The notes under the pieces are model-generated. The model searched no databases, had not been told where the DNA came from, and was given only the letters and a program-made list of their open reading frames with translations. A DNA stretch of 64,000 nucleotides from Ascidiimonas aurantiaca. Lineage in GTDB: Bacteria; Bacteroidota; Bacteroidia; Flavobacteriales; Flavobacteriaceae. The position numbers and the translations under genes were made by a program. This document shows positions 43,008 to 51,418 of this stretch, in pieces. Every line of letters begins with the position of its first letter. The stretch's first letter is position 1. The stretch is taken from contig NZ_JBBEWR010000011.1 in the NCBI RefSeq assembly GCF_037646345.1, positions 62,001 to 126,000 on the forward strand. The letters run 5' to 3'.

Positions 43008-43481
43008 ATGTTGAAAGAAGCATCCATACATGTAATTGCGTTTAACCAGAAAAAAGAACTGCGAAAAACCCTGGTATTTCTCAAAGAGGTATTAGGTTGG
43101 GTAAAAACCGAAGTGTTTGAGATACAATGTTCTAACTATATCAAGGTGTATCACAGAATTAACCAGATACACAAAAAACAAAAGGGAGAGAACTGTTTTC
43201 GCCTTGCAAAAAAACTTAAGAACGCCTCCTTTTATTATCTCATTTATGATCCCTTTCTTTTCAGGGTCTGTAAGATCGTAAAATTGTATTTCGATAATTT
43301 TACAAAATACAGGGTAACAGATATCCGTTATATGAAGGGTATGGGAAAAGCCGTTATGAGAGTTTGTATCTCCTCCTTCAATTTTATCCAGAGAGAAAAT
43401 CCTGGAACTAAACATTATAAAAAAATAAAAACCCTGCCCATGCCTGTTATAGGGCTGCGAAGGATTTGTAAGAGTATTTAA
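43008..43481 (+). CDS. Unknown basic protein in the polysaccharide locus
   Basis: A 157-residue protein that I do not recognise. It is rich in Lys and Arg, has no signal peptide, and a weakly hydrophobic central part (SFYYLIYDPFLFRVCKIVKLYF). The gene fits tightly: it starts four bases after the GT2 stop, and its stop codon is followed at once by the ATG of the cytidylyltransferase gene. This spacing argues that it is translated. It could be a divergent or decayed transferase; no acidic DxD or nucleotide-binding motif is seen. Confidence 0.55.
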   Translation: MLKEASIHVIAFNQKKELRKTLVFLKEVLGWVKTEVFEIQCSNYIKVYHRINQIHKKQKGENCFRLAKKLKNASFYYLIYDPFLFRVCKIVKLYFDNFTKYRVTDIRYMKGMGKAVMRVCISSFNFIQRENPGTKHYKKIKTLPMPVIGLRRICKSI

Positions 43482-44144
43482 ATGAGAAATATCGCTATCA
43501 TACCCGCAAGAGCAGGATCGAAAAGGCTTCCTGATAAAAATATGCTCCCTTTTAACGGGCTCCCTTTATTTGTGCACAGCATTTTGTTTGCACAAAAAAA
43601 CCAATCAATAATCAATGATATTGTGGTTTCAACAGATAGTGACCAAATCGCTAAGATGGCCCGCAAACACGGAGCAGCGGTAGTTAAAAGACCTCCGGAA
43701 CTCAGTGGTGACCTGGAACCCACCGTTACGGCCCTGGAGCACACTTTAAAAAATCTTGAAAATACATATGACCATGTTATTCTTTTACAACCCACCAATC
43801 CGTTAAGACCGCAAAACCTGCTTAAAGAAGCGTATAAAACGTTTTTGGAGCATACCCCTGAAAATCTGATTACCGTTTCCACAAATCATCGAAAAACAGG
43901 CTACATAAAAGATAATACGTTTGTACCCGCCAATTACAGTCTGGGACAACGCGGTCAGGATTTATCCCCTGAGTATTATGAGAACGGATTGTTGTATATT
44001 ATACGGTCTGAAATTATATTGCAGGGAAAAATAAGCGGCCAGGCTCCTTTTCCTTTTATTGTAGATCACCCATATGCCGAAGTAGATATTGATACTGAGC
44101 ACGATTTTAAAAAAGCATTGTGGTACCTGGAAAATTACCCATAA
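43482..44144 (+). CDS. neuA: CMP-nonulosonate (acylneuraminate) cytidylyltransferase family protein
   Basis: A 220-residue cytoplasmic enzyme. The start IAIIPARAGSKRLPDKNMLPFNG is the nucleotide-binding signature of the family, followed by IVVSTDSDQIA and VILLQPTNPLRP (conserved QPTxPLR). It should activate a nonulosonic acid (sialic, legionaminic or related) as the CMP-sugar for transfer. It precedes neuB by 13 bases and neuC comes next, as expected for the route neuC-neuB-neuA. LegF and PseF are in the same family, so the sugar cannot be fixed by this gene alone. Confidence 0.88.
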   Translation: MRNIAIIPARAGSKRLPDKNMLPFNGLPLFVHSILFAQKNQSIINDIVVSTDSDQIAKMARKHGAAVVKRPPELSGDLEPTVTALEHTLKNLENTYDHVILLQPTNPLRPQNLLKEAYKTFLEHTPENLITVSTNHRKTGYIKDNTFVPANYSLGQRGQDLSPEYYENGLLYIIRSEIILQGKISGQAPFPFIVDHPYAEVDIDTEHDFKKALWYLENYP

Positions 44145-44157
44145 GAAAACCTTACGT

Positions 44158-45228
44158 ATGCCAAAACCCTACATTGAAATAGGAAACAGAAAAACAGGAC
44201 CAGACTTTCCTCCCCTGGTCATTGCTGAAATAGGTATTAATCATGAAGGTTCCCTTACGGTTGCCAAGCAAATGGTAGATGCAGCATCTCGTGCAGGTGT
44301 TGAAATTGTTAAACACCAAACTCATATTGTTGACGATGAAATGAGTGGTGCCGCCAAGAAAGTAGTTCCCGGTAATGCTTCAGTATCTATCTACGACATT
44401 ATGAAACGCTGCGCGTTAAATGAAGAAGAAGAGTACGCTTTAAAACAATATGTAGAAAGCAAAGGAATGCTGTTCATATCCACTCCGTTTTCAAGAGCTG
44501 CTGCCGAGCGTCTTAAACGCTTTGATATTCCCGCCTTTAAAATTGGCAGTGGTGAATGTAATAACTACCCCTTACTTGAGCATATTGCCTGTTTTGGCAA
44601 ACCCGTAATACTAAGTACCGGTATGAATACCCTGGAAAGTGTTCGTAAAGCTGTTTCCATTTTTGAAAAGTACAAAGTACCTTTGGCATTACTTCACACT
44701 ACCAATCTGTACCCCACTCCTCCAAGACTGGTGCGTTTTGGTGCCATGATGGAACTCCATAAGGCATTTCCCGACAAAGTATTCGGTTTGAGTGATCATA
44801 CACTCAACAACAATGCCTGCCTCGGAGCTACCGCTTTAGGAGCCTCTGTACTGGAAAGGCATTTTACTGATACGAAAGACAGGCCGGGCCCCGATATTAT
44901 TTGTAGCATGGATGAAAGTGAATGTGCCAACCTGATTATAGGGAGTAAGGAAATATGGGAAATGCGGGGAGGCACTAAAAAACCGGCTGAAGAAGAAAAA
45001 GTGACCATAGATTTTGCCTTTGCCACCGTTTGTGCTATAGCCCCTATTGAAAAAGGAGAAAAGCTAACCAAAAACAATATTTGGGTAAAACGCCCGGGAA
45101 CCGGAGAGATCGCTGCAGAGCATTTTGAAAGTATTCTGGGAAAAAAAGCCTCAAAAAAAATACAGAATGACCAGCAATTGCAATGGTCTGATATTGAAGA
45201 CCCCAAAAGATGGAAACAAAAAAAATAA
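44158..45228 (+). CDS. neuB: N-acetylneuraminate synthase family protein
   Basis: A 356-residue enzyme that condenses phosphoenolpyruvate with an N-acetyl hexosamine to a nine-carbon acid. The ATG at 44158 (MPKPYIEIGNRKTG) is chosen over an upstream frame. TIM-barrel domain at about 1-280: VIAEIGINHEGSLTVAKQMVDAA, VKHQTHI, FISTPFSRAAAERL, FKIGSGECNNYPLL, LSDHT and LERHFT. SAF (antifreeze-like) domain at about 295-350: IEKGEKLTKNNIWVKRPGTGEI. NeuB, LegI and PseI are alike here. It overlaps neuC by 19 bases. Confidence 0.92.
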   Translation: MPKPYIEIGNRKTGPDFPPLVIAEIGINHEGSLTVAKQMVDAASRAGVEIVKHQTHIVDDEMSGAAKKVVPGNASVSIYDIMKRCALNEEEEYALKQYVESKGMLFISTPFSRAAAERLKRFDIPAFKIGSGECNNYPLLEHIACFGKPVILSTGMNTLESVRKAVSIFEKYKVPLALLHTTNLYPTPPRLVRFGAMMELHKAFPDKVFGLSDHTLNNNACLGATALGASVLERHFTDTKDRPGPDIICSMDESECANLIIGSKEIWEMRGGTKKPAEEEKVTIDFAFATVCAIAPIEKGEKLTKNNIWVKRPGTGEIAAEHFESILGKKASKKIQNDQQLQWSDIEDPKRWKQKK

Positions 45229-46337
45229 TCTTTCTAACCGGAACAAGAGCTGATTTTGGAAAGATAAAGTCACTTATTACTATTCTGGAAGGGCAAAAAG
45301 AATTTGAAGTGCATGTTTTTGTAACCGGTATGCACCTTATGAAAACCTATGGCTATACCCTTCTGGAAATAGAAAGATGTGGTTTTAAGAATATTAATAC
45401 ATTTGAAAATTATACCTCAGAAACCTCAATGGAGCTCACCCTTGCAAAAACTATTGAAGGATTCTCTCAGTACGTAAAAAAAACCCGTCCCGATCTTATT
45501 GTCGTGCACGGAGACCGTGTTGAAACCCTGGCAGGAGCCATTACCGGCTCTCTAAACAACATTCTTGTAGCCCATATTGAAGGAGGAGAAATATCAGGAA
45601 CCGTGGACGAGCTCATTCGCCATTCCGTTACCAAAATGAGCCATATTCATTTCGTGGCCAATGATACAGCCCGTAACAGGCTCATTCAAATGGGAGAGGT
45701 CCCCGAATCTATTTTTAAAATAGGGTCTCCCGATGTTGATATTATGTTTTCAGATACACTTCCCTTATTAACCGAAGCCAAAGCTTATTATGAAATTGAA
45801 TTTCCTGTTTACGCCATGGCCATGTTCCATCCGGTAACTACAGAGGCGTCACAAATGAAAGAATACGCTACTAATTTTATAGAAGCCCTTATACAATCAA
45901 AACAACAATATGTAGTGATATACCCCAACAATGATATGGGAAGTTCTGCCATACTTGCTGCGTATGATCGTATTAAGGCTAACAAGCATTTTAGAGTTTT
46001 TCCCTCCCTTCGGTTTGAATATTTCCTCACTCTGTTAAAACATGCCCGCTTCATCATTGGGAACAGCAGTGCCGGGATACGGGAAGCGCCTTATTACGGA
46101 GTACCCACCATTAATATTGGTACCCGGCAGGAAAACAGAGCGCTGCATGCCCATATAGTAAATACATCTTATGAAAAAACCGATATTATCAAAGCTATTG
46201 AAAGTGACCTGCAGACCGGAACTTCTCATGCCAACGAATTTGGCTCGGGAAATAGTGCCAAAACATTTCTTTCCTGCCTTAAAACCAATACCTTTTGGAA
46301 TATAAACGCTCAAAAACAATTTTTGGATCGCTTATGA
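45210..46337 (+). CDS. neuC: Hydrolysing UDP-GlcNAc 2-epimerase (NeuC/LegG-like)
   Basis: A 375-residue GT-B fold enzyme. FLTGTRADFGKIKSLI at the start is the NeuC/LegG motif; VVHGDRVETLAGAI, AHIEGGEISGTVDELIRHSVTKMSHIHF and GNSSAGIREAPYYGVPTINIGTRQENR are strongly conserved. It frees ManNAc (NeuC) or the 2,4-diacetamido-trideoxymannose (LegG) from the UDP-sugar and so feeds the synthase gene that overlaps it. The next gene starts inside its stop codon (ATGA). Confidence 0.93.
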   Translation: METKKIIFLTGTRADFGKIKSLITILEGQKEFEVHVFVTGMHLMKTYGYTLLEIERCGFKNINTFENYTSETSMELTLAKTIEGFSQYVKKTRPDLIVVHGDRVETLAGAITGSLNNILVAHIEGGEISGTVDELIRHSVTKMSHIHFVANDTARNRLIQMGEVPESIFKIGSPDVDIMFSDTLPLLTEAKAYYEIEFPVYAMAMFHPVTTEASQMKEYATNFIEALIQSKQQYVVIYPNNDMGSSAILAAYDRIKANKHFRVFPSLRFEYFLTLLKHARFIIGNSSAGIREAPYYGVPTINIGTRQENRALHAHIVNTSYEKTDIIKAIESDLQTGTSHANEFGSGNSAKTFLSCLKTNTFWNINAQKQFLDRL

Positions 46338-47743
46338 CTAAACAAAAAACATTAGGGTTAGTTATTGTTGACGGTGTGGGTTTTAGAAACTTTATGCTCA
46401 GTACCTTCCCGGAGGAAGCCCGAAAACGTTTCAAACATATCGTTATCTTTTCAGGGCTGCCCCGCCATGCCTATGATACTATAGACCTGAACGGGATCAT
46501 TATTGAAGAGCTGGATGATTTCAAAGAATCAGGTTACACCTGGTTTTTTCGCAAACTCAAAGAAAATGCGCATTTACAACGTCACAAAAAAGGAAACTTT
46601 GGCATTCAGGATAATTTGGCAATTACCTACAATACCCAAAAAAACAGAAGAGGAAGGCTTACCCGTTTCATTTTTAAGTGGGCCTCTGTTTTTAACAGTG
46701 AATTTTATATCGGTATCTACAATTACTTACAACAGCTAAGTTTTAAAAATCATCCGTCCACCAAAAAATACAAGCTATTACTTAGAAAGTACCAACCTGA
46801 TATATTGTTTTTTACGCACCAAAGACCTTCGTACATTGCCCCGGTGATCTATGCTGCTGAGAAAGCAAAAATCCCTACAGCTTCATTTATATTTAGTTGG
46901 GATAATCTGGCTTCCAAAGGTAGAATGGCCGGAAATTTCAATTATTTTTTAGTTTGGAGTGATCTAATGAAACAGGATCTGCTGCACTTTTACAGCACTA
47001 TTAAGCAAGAGACCATTTTTGTAGTAGGGATGCCGCAATTTGAACCTTATACCATGGATATTTATAAATGCGACAGAAATGAATTTTACATAAAAAATAA
47101 ACTGGATAAAAACATCAAAACCATTTGTTTTAGTTGTGGAGATGTTTCAACCAGTAAAAACGATCCTGTTTATATTGAAACCATAGCCAAAGCTATTAAA
47201 AATAATGTATTTAGTGAACCGGTTAATTTTTTAGTAAGAACTTCTCCGGCCGAATCACCCGAGCGTTTTCTCTCTACAAAAGAACGTTATCCCTTTATTG
47301 CATGGAACCATCCGCGATGGCCCCTTTTACGGCCCTCGCACTCAGAACCCTGGTCCCAGAGAGTACCAGAATCACAAGATGTTCAGGACTTAAGAGCCAT
47401 TCTTGAATTCTGCGATGTGGGTATTAATATGTGTTCTACCATGAGCCTGGATTTTATGGTTTTTGACAAGCCTGTAATAAACCCGGTTTTTGGCAATACA
47501 GATAATTCCCTTTATGATGATCAACGGTTTTTGAAGTATGCACATTATAAACCGGTAGCCGAGAGCGGTTCGGTAATCATTGCTACCAATGAAAAAGAGT
47601 TAATTGAAGCCATTAGGGTATATCTTAACCATCCTAAAAAAAACAGCTTGGAACGCCAGCAAATGCTTAAATTACAGGTTGGCCGACCTTTGAAAAACAC
47701 TAGTGAACGTATCGCAGAACAATTAATATTATGTATATCCTAA
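46334..47743 (+). CDS. Probable GT-B glycosyltransferase of unknown type
   Basis: A 469-residue cytoplasmic protein starting at the ATG that overlaps the neuC stop (ATGA). N-terminal LGLVIVDGVGFRNFM is the first strand of an alpha/beta domain. In the middle TASFIFSWDNLASKGRMAGNFNYFLVWS and FVVGMPQFEPY mark the transition to the second domain, like in CDP-glycerol or capsule-type transferases. The end has NMCSTMSLDFMVFDKPVINPVF, resembling the sugar-nucleotide site of GT-B enzymes. The donor is unknown; after neuCBA it could transfer the nonulosonate (inference). The end overlaps the next short ORF by 13 bases. Confidence 0.65.
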   Translation: MTKQKTLGLVIVDGVGFRNFMLSTFPEEARKRFKHIVIFSGLPRHAYDTIDLNGIIIEELDDFKESGYTWFFRKLKENAHLQRHKKGNFGIQDNLAITYNTQKNRRGRLTRFIFKWASVFNSEFYIGIYNYLQQLSFKNHPSTKKYKLLLRKYQPDILFFTHQRPSYIAPVIYAAEKAKIPTASFIFSWDNLASKGRMAGNFNYFLVWSDLMKQDLLHFYSTIKQETIFVVGMPQFEPYTMDIYKCDRNEFYIKNKLDKNIKTICFSCGDVSTSKNDPVYIETIAKAIKNNVFSEPVNFLVRTSPAESPERFLSTKERYPFIAWNHPRWPLLRPSHSEPWSQRVPESQDVQDLRAILEFCDVGINMCSTMSLDFMVFDKPVINPVFGNTDNSLYDDQRFLKYAHYKPVAESGSVIIATNEKELIEAIRVYLNHPKKNSLERQQMLKLQVGRPLKNTSERIAEQLILCIS

Positions 47744-47991
47744 AAGGCAATATTACTCATGATGATCATTTACACCCGGAGAGGATGAGCAATAACCGGG
47801 AGATCATAGTTAATCAAAAAAATAGGGGCCTTTTTTCTCCTGGTGGTATCAATTCGCTTAAAAATATAATACACAAAATTCCGGAAGGAGCCCCGACTAT
47901 GAAAAGTCATACATTTCAGGAAATTGAAGAACATTATCATCTCAATAGTAGGGTACAGGAATATGGTAAATTATTAGAGATATGCATATAG
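47731..47991 (+). pseudogene. C-terminal remnant of a GT4 glycosyltransferase
   Basis: An 86-codon frame. Residues about 23-84 follow the end of a GT4 enzyme: REIIVNQKNRGLFSPGGINSL corresponds to the common E-I/V...G-N-G-L-L/F-P-G-D...L segment, and FQEIEEHYHLNSRVQEYGKLLEI to the closing helix (F...YS...V..Y..LY). The N-terminal 85% of such an enzyme is missing. The frame begins inside the end of the previous gene and ends 10 bases inside the next, so it may still be translated. Best read as a scar of a past glycosyltransferase gene. Confidence 0.6.
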
Positions 47992-49130
47992 GCTTTATAA
48001 CTTCTGAGTATCCCTGTAAAAACTGTACCTCATGGGGCGGGCTCGCTACCAGTATTAAAAACCTCTGCCAGGCTTTGGTTAAAGAGTCTGTACAGGTAAC
48101 CATTTTTCTTATCCAGGATACAAAAAAAGAGGTTTGGACAGAAGACCATATTCATATACATAGTATTGCGCCTCCTAAATCGCCTTTACTGAACTGGTAT
48201 TTTCGTCGTAAGTATTACGAAAAGTATATCAATACTAAGGTAACCCAATTAAAAATTGACATTCTGGAAGCTCCCGACTGGACAGGATTAACCGCTTTTA
48301 TTCGTCTCAGGGCACCTCTTGTTATACGAATGCATGGTACAGACGCTTATTTTTGTCATCTGGAAGGAAGGAGACAGAAGTTCAAAAACTACATACTTGA
48401 GAAGAAAGCATTACAACAGGCCGATTACCTTATTAGCGTAAGTGCCTTTACCCGGAAACTTACCAAAAAACTTTTTCATCTTAAAAAAGACGTTACCGTC
48501 ATCCACAACGGGATCGACACATCCTTGTTTTCTTTAAACCACACCAGCCAAACCAATCCTTATTTGTTATTGTATTTTGGAACCATTATCAGAAAAAAAG
48601 GCGTCCTAGAGCTAGCTTCTGTGTTTAATAAACTGGTAGAAGAAAACGATTTGTTCAGATTACAACTTATAGGAAGAGACAGTACAGATACATTCACCGG
48701 GAGTTCTACTTTGCAAATGTTCTACTCTTTGCTAAGTGAAAAGGCAAAATATAGAGTAACATATACAGCACCCCTTCCCTATTCACAAATACGATCGGAA
48801 ATAGCAAAAGCAGGTATCGTAGTGCTCCCCAGCTTTGCCGAAGCCTTTCCCATGACGTGGCTGGAAGCTATGGCTATGGAAAAGCCCTTTATTAGTTCTA
48901 ATATAGGATGGGCACCGGAGATTATGATACAAAACATTACAGGTATTATGATAAACCCTAAAAATCATCAGGAATTTAAAAAAGCCGTTATTTTTATGGT
49001 TACCAACCAGGAACAGGCTAAAAGCTATGGAAAAAATGCCCGAAAGCGAATAGAAGAATCCTTTTCACTACAGGCTACCATAAAAAAGAATATAGATTTT
49101 TACAAAACTATTGTGACAAAACATACATGA
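47982..49130 (+). CDS. Glycosyltransferase family 4
   Basis: A 382-residue GT-B enzyme. N-terminal IGFITSEYPC...TSWGGLATSIKNLCQALV has the usual glycine-rich acceptor-side loop. VIRMHGTDAYF, ISVSAFTRKL and VIHNGIDTSLF lead to the donor domain with LLYFGTIIRKKGVLELASVF. VLPSFAEAFPMTWLEAMAMEKPFISS carries the E-x7-E motif. Its last four bases (ATGA) overlap the start of a 57-codon frame. Sugar and linkage unknown. Confidence 0.9.
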   Translation: MHIGFITSEYPCKNCTSWGGLATSIKNLCQALVKESVQVTIFLIQDTKKEVWTEDHIHIHSIAPPKSPLLNWYFRRKYYEKYINTKVTQLKIDILEAPDWTGLTAFIRLRAPLVIRMHGTDAYFCHLEGRRQKFKNYILEKKALQQADYLISVSAFTRKLTKKLFHLKKDVTVIHNGIDTSLFSLNHTSQTNPYLLLYFGTIIRKKGVLELASVFNKLVEENDLFRLQLIGRDSTDTFTGSSTLQMFYSLLSEKAKYRVTYTAPLPYSQIRSEIAKAGIVVLPSFAEAFPMTWLEAMAMEKPFISSNIGWAPEIMIQNITGIMINPKNHQEFKKAVIFMVTNQEQAKSYGKNARKRIEESFSLQATIKKNIDFYKTIVTKHT

Positions 49131-49300
49131 ATCACTTTAAAAAAGAACAACTTTTTGAATATAAAAAGAAACATATTTTCTTGTTTCTTTCCAGTGGGAA
49201 CCCTTTAGTAGTGGTATGGAGGTTACCAAAACTTCCTTCTCGGTTGCTCGAACATAAAAGGTTCAGATATTACACAAAAGCCCTTCCAAAATATAAATAG
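49127..49300 (+). CDS. Small basic protein (57 residues), unannotated-type gene
   Basis: ATG at 49127 overlaps the previous stop (ATGA) and the TAG at 49298-49300 lies two bases before the next ATG at 49303. The product reads MNHFKKEQLFEYKKKHIF, LFLSSGNPLVVVWRLPKLP, SRLLEHKRFRYYTKALPKYK: a basic start, a short hydrophobic part and a basic end. It could be a small membrane-bound protein or a fragment of a transferase. The exact fit between two genes is the main evidence. No family recognised. Confidence 0.5.
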   Translation: MNHFKKEQLFEYKKKHIFLFLSSGNPLVVVWRLPKLPSRLLEHKRFRYYTKALPKYK

Positions 49301-49302
49301 TT

Positions 49303-50304
49303 ATGCGTCTTTGTCTTATCATATGTACATATAAAAGACCTGAAGCCATAAAGAGGCTGCTCGTATCTGTAAAAAAGCAATCGTTACCACCCAATCAGGT
49401 AGTGATAGTTGATGCTTCTGAAGACCAAAAAACCCGACAGGCAGTAAACTCTTTGCATTTGGAGAATTTAGAGTACTATCAGGTAGAAAAAAAGCATAGA
49501 GGACTTACGAAACAAAGAAACTTTGGAATTAGCAAAGTGAAAGACAGTATAGAGGTAACGTGTTTTTTAGATGATGATGTTACATTGAAAAAAAAGTGCT
49601 TAGAAGAGCTTATCAACACATATAAACTTAAAAAAAATGCTATTGCTGTAGGTGGGTATATTACCAATGAAGTAAAGTGGTCACCTATTGATAAAACGAT
49701 TACAGGTAACCGCTTTTTTCAATATGACGGATATTATCGAAAAGAAAGTAGTCGTTTTTTACTTCGAAGGGTTCTGGGGTTAAACCCAGATCAGCCTCCC
49801 GGAATATATCCAAAGTATGGCCATGGCCGAAGTATAAGCTTTCTTCCACCATCTGGTAAAATTTATCCCACCGAGCAGCTAATAGGAGCTATTTCCTCTT
49901 TTAAAACAGATATACTAAGAACTGTAAAGTTTTCAGAATACTTTGAAGGTTACGGACTTTATGAAGATGCTGATTTTTGTTTCAGAATTCTTCCTCTGGG
50001 AAAACTGTATGTAAATACAGCCGCAAGATGTGAACATCACCACGATCCTTCCGGAAGACCACATAAATTTAAGTATGGGAAAATGGTAGTCAGAAATGGC
50101 TGGTATGTTTGGAAAGTGCGCTATCCTGAATTCTCTTTTGTGAATTCATTAAAATGGCACTCCATTACTCTTTTACTTTCCACCTTACGCTTTTTAAACT
50201 TTTTTACTACCAAAGATCGCTACGGTGCTCTTCAGGAAGCTGGCGGGCGTTTTTACGGATGGGTAAGTCTGATTGCTAATAAACCTAAACCATTGGCAAA
50301 ATGA
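49303..50304 (+). CDS. Glycosyltransferase family 2
   Basis: A 333-residue GT-A enzyme. Start LCLIICTYKRPEAIKRLLVSV, then VVIVDASED, acidic DxD motif in CFLDDDVTLKK, and YFEGYGLYEDADFCFRI with the ED residues near the catalytic base. The C-terminal part is basic with RWHSITLLLST-like hydrophobic segments (KWHSITLLLSTLRFLNFF) that may touch the membrane. It overlaps the next gene by four bases. Confidence 0.9.
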   Translation: MRLCLIICTYKRPEAIKRLLVSVKKQSLPPNQVVIVDASEDQKTRQAVNSLHLENLEYYQVEKKHRGLTKQRNFGISKVKDSIEVTCFLDDDVTLKKKCLEELINTYKLKKNAIAVGGYITNEVKWSPIDKTITGNRFFQYDGYYRKESSRFLLRRVLGLNPDQPPGIYPKYGHGRSISFLPPSGKIYPTEQLIGAISSFKTDILRTVKFSEYFEGYGLYEDADFCFRILPLGKLYVNTAARCEHHHDPSGRPHKFKYGKMVVRNGWYVWKVRYPEFSFVNSLKWHSITLLLSTLRFLNFFTTKDRYGALQEAGGRFYGWVSLIANKPKPLAK

Positions 50305-51413
50305 AACTTACAGTAGTCACTCACACAATTCATAATACACATGGCACTACCTATTCGGCATATGCACCTTACGTAAAAGAGATGAATATTTGGTTCAAAC
50401 ATTTTAACCGGGTAGAGGTAGTAGCTCCATTAAGCCCATGTAAACAACCACTAACACAAGCATACGCTACCCAAATTTCTTTAATAAAAGTACCTGGTTT
50501 TCAAATTACCGGAGTGCTGGAAGTTCTAAAAACCATTGTCAAAGTACCGGTGATCATTTTTTATCTTTTCCGGGCTTTTGCTCACACCGACCATATTCAT
50601 ATTAGATGCCCTGGTAATATGGGGCTTTTAGGATGCCTTGTACAAATTTTCTTCCCCAAAAAACACAAGACCGTAAAGTATGCCGGAAACTGGGATCCAC
50701 AGTCAAAACAACCTGTTTCTTACCGTCTTCAGAAATGGATACTTAACAATGTTTTCTTAACTAAGAACACCAAAGTATTGGTATATGGTGAATGGCCGGA
50801 TACATCTAAAAATATTGTGCCTTTTTTTACCGCTACGTATCAGGAAGCAGAGAAAGAGCCTTTATCTGTAAGAACCTACCGCAAAGATCTGAAATTTGCC
50901 TTTGTCGGTACTTTATCACCCGGAAAACGTCCGTTATTTGCCATTCAGCTTATTGAAGAACTTCAAAAACTGGGATATGAAGCAACGCTGGATATTCTGG
51001 GAGATGGCGTTATGTTTGAAACATTACGCACGTATATCACCCAGCATGAATTGCATACAGGTATTCATCTCCATGGTAATCTATCAGCCAACAAAGTCAA
51101 ACAGCATTTAAAAGAAAGTCATTTTCTTATATTACCTTCACAAAGCGAAGGATGGCCTAAAGCAGTGGCAGAAGCCATGTTTTGGGGAGCCATTCCTATC
51201 ACCTCAAAAGTATCTTGTCTTCCCTGGATGCTCGATAATGGAAAACGTGGTATTTTAATAGAAAATAATCTGGTAGAGGCTGTAAAAAAGATAGATTCTG
51301 TACTCAAAAACAAAGATCTGTTACCTATACTATCAGATACGGCAGCCCAATGGTCACGCATATATACTTTGGAATATTTTGAAGAGGCGCTGAAGAAATT
51401 AATCAATACCTAA
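50301..51413 (+). CDS. Glycosyltransferase family 4
   Basis: A 370-residue GT-B protein. The N-terminal half has IHIRCPGNMGLLGCLVQIFF and TVKYAGNWDPQSKQP. The donor half starts with FAFVGTLSPGKRPLFAIQLIEEL, followed by LDILGDGVMFETLRTYI and ILPSQSEGWPKAVAEAMFWGAIPIT, with E-x7-E. It starts in the stop of the GT2 gene (ATGA-type overlap). Substrate unknown. Confidence 0.9.
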   Translation: MKLTVVTHTIHNTHGTTYSAYAPYVKEMNIWFKHFNRVEVVAPLSPCKQPLTQAYATQISLIKVPGFQITGVLEVLKTIVKVPVIIFYLFRAFAHTDHIHIRCPGNMGLLGCLVQIFFPKKHKTVKYAGNWDPQSKQPVSYRLQKWILNNVFLTKNTKVLVYGEWPDTSKNIVPFFTATYQEAEKEPLSVRTYRKDLKFAFVGTLSPGKRPLFAIQLIEELQKLGYEATLDILGDGVMFETLRTYITQHELHTGIHLHGNLSANKVKQHLKESHFLILPSQSEGWPKAVAEAMFWGAIPITSKVSCLPWMLDNGKRGILIENNLVEAVKKIDSVLKNKDLLPILSDTAAQWSRIYTLEYFEEALKKLINT

Positions 51414-51418
51414 AAAGT

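Noticed and set aside
43092..43415. 107-codon minus-strand frame opposite the unknown 157-residue gene.
   Set aside because: It runs against the direction of the whole locus and does not fit the gene borders.
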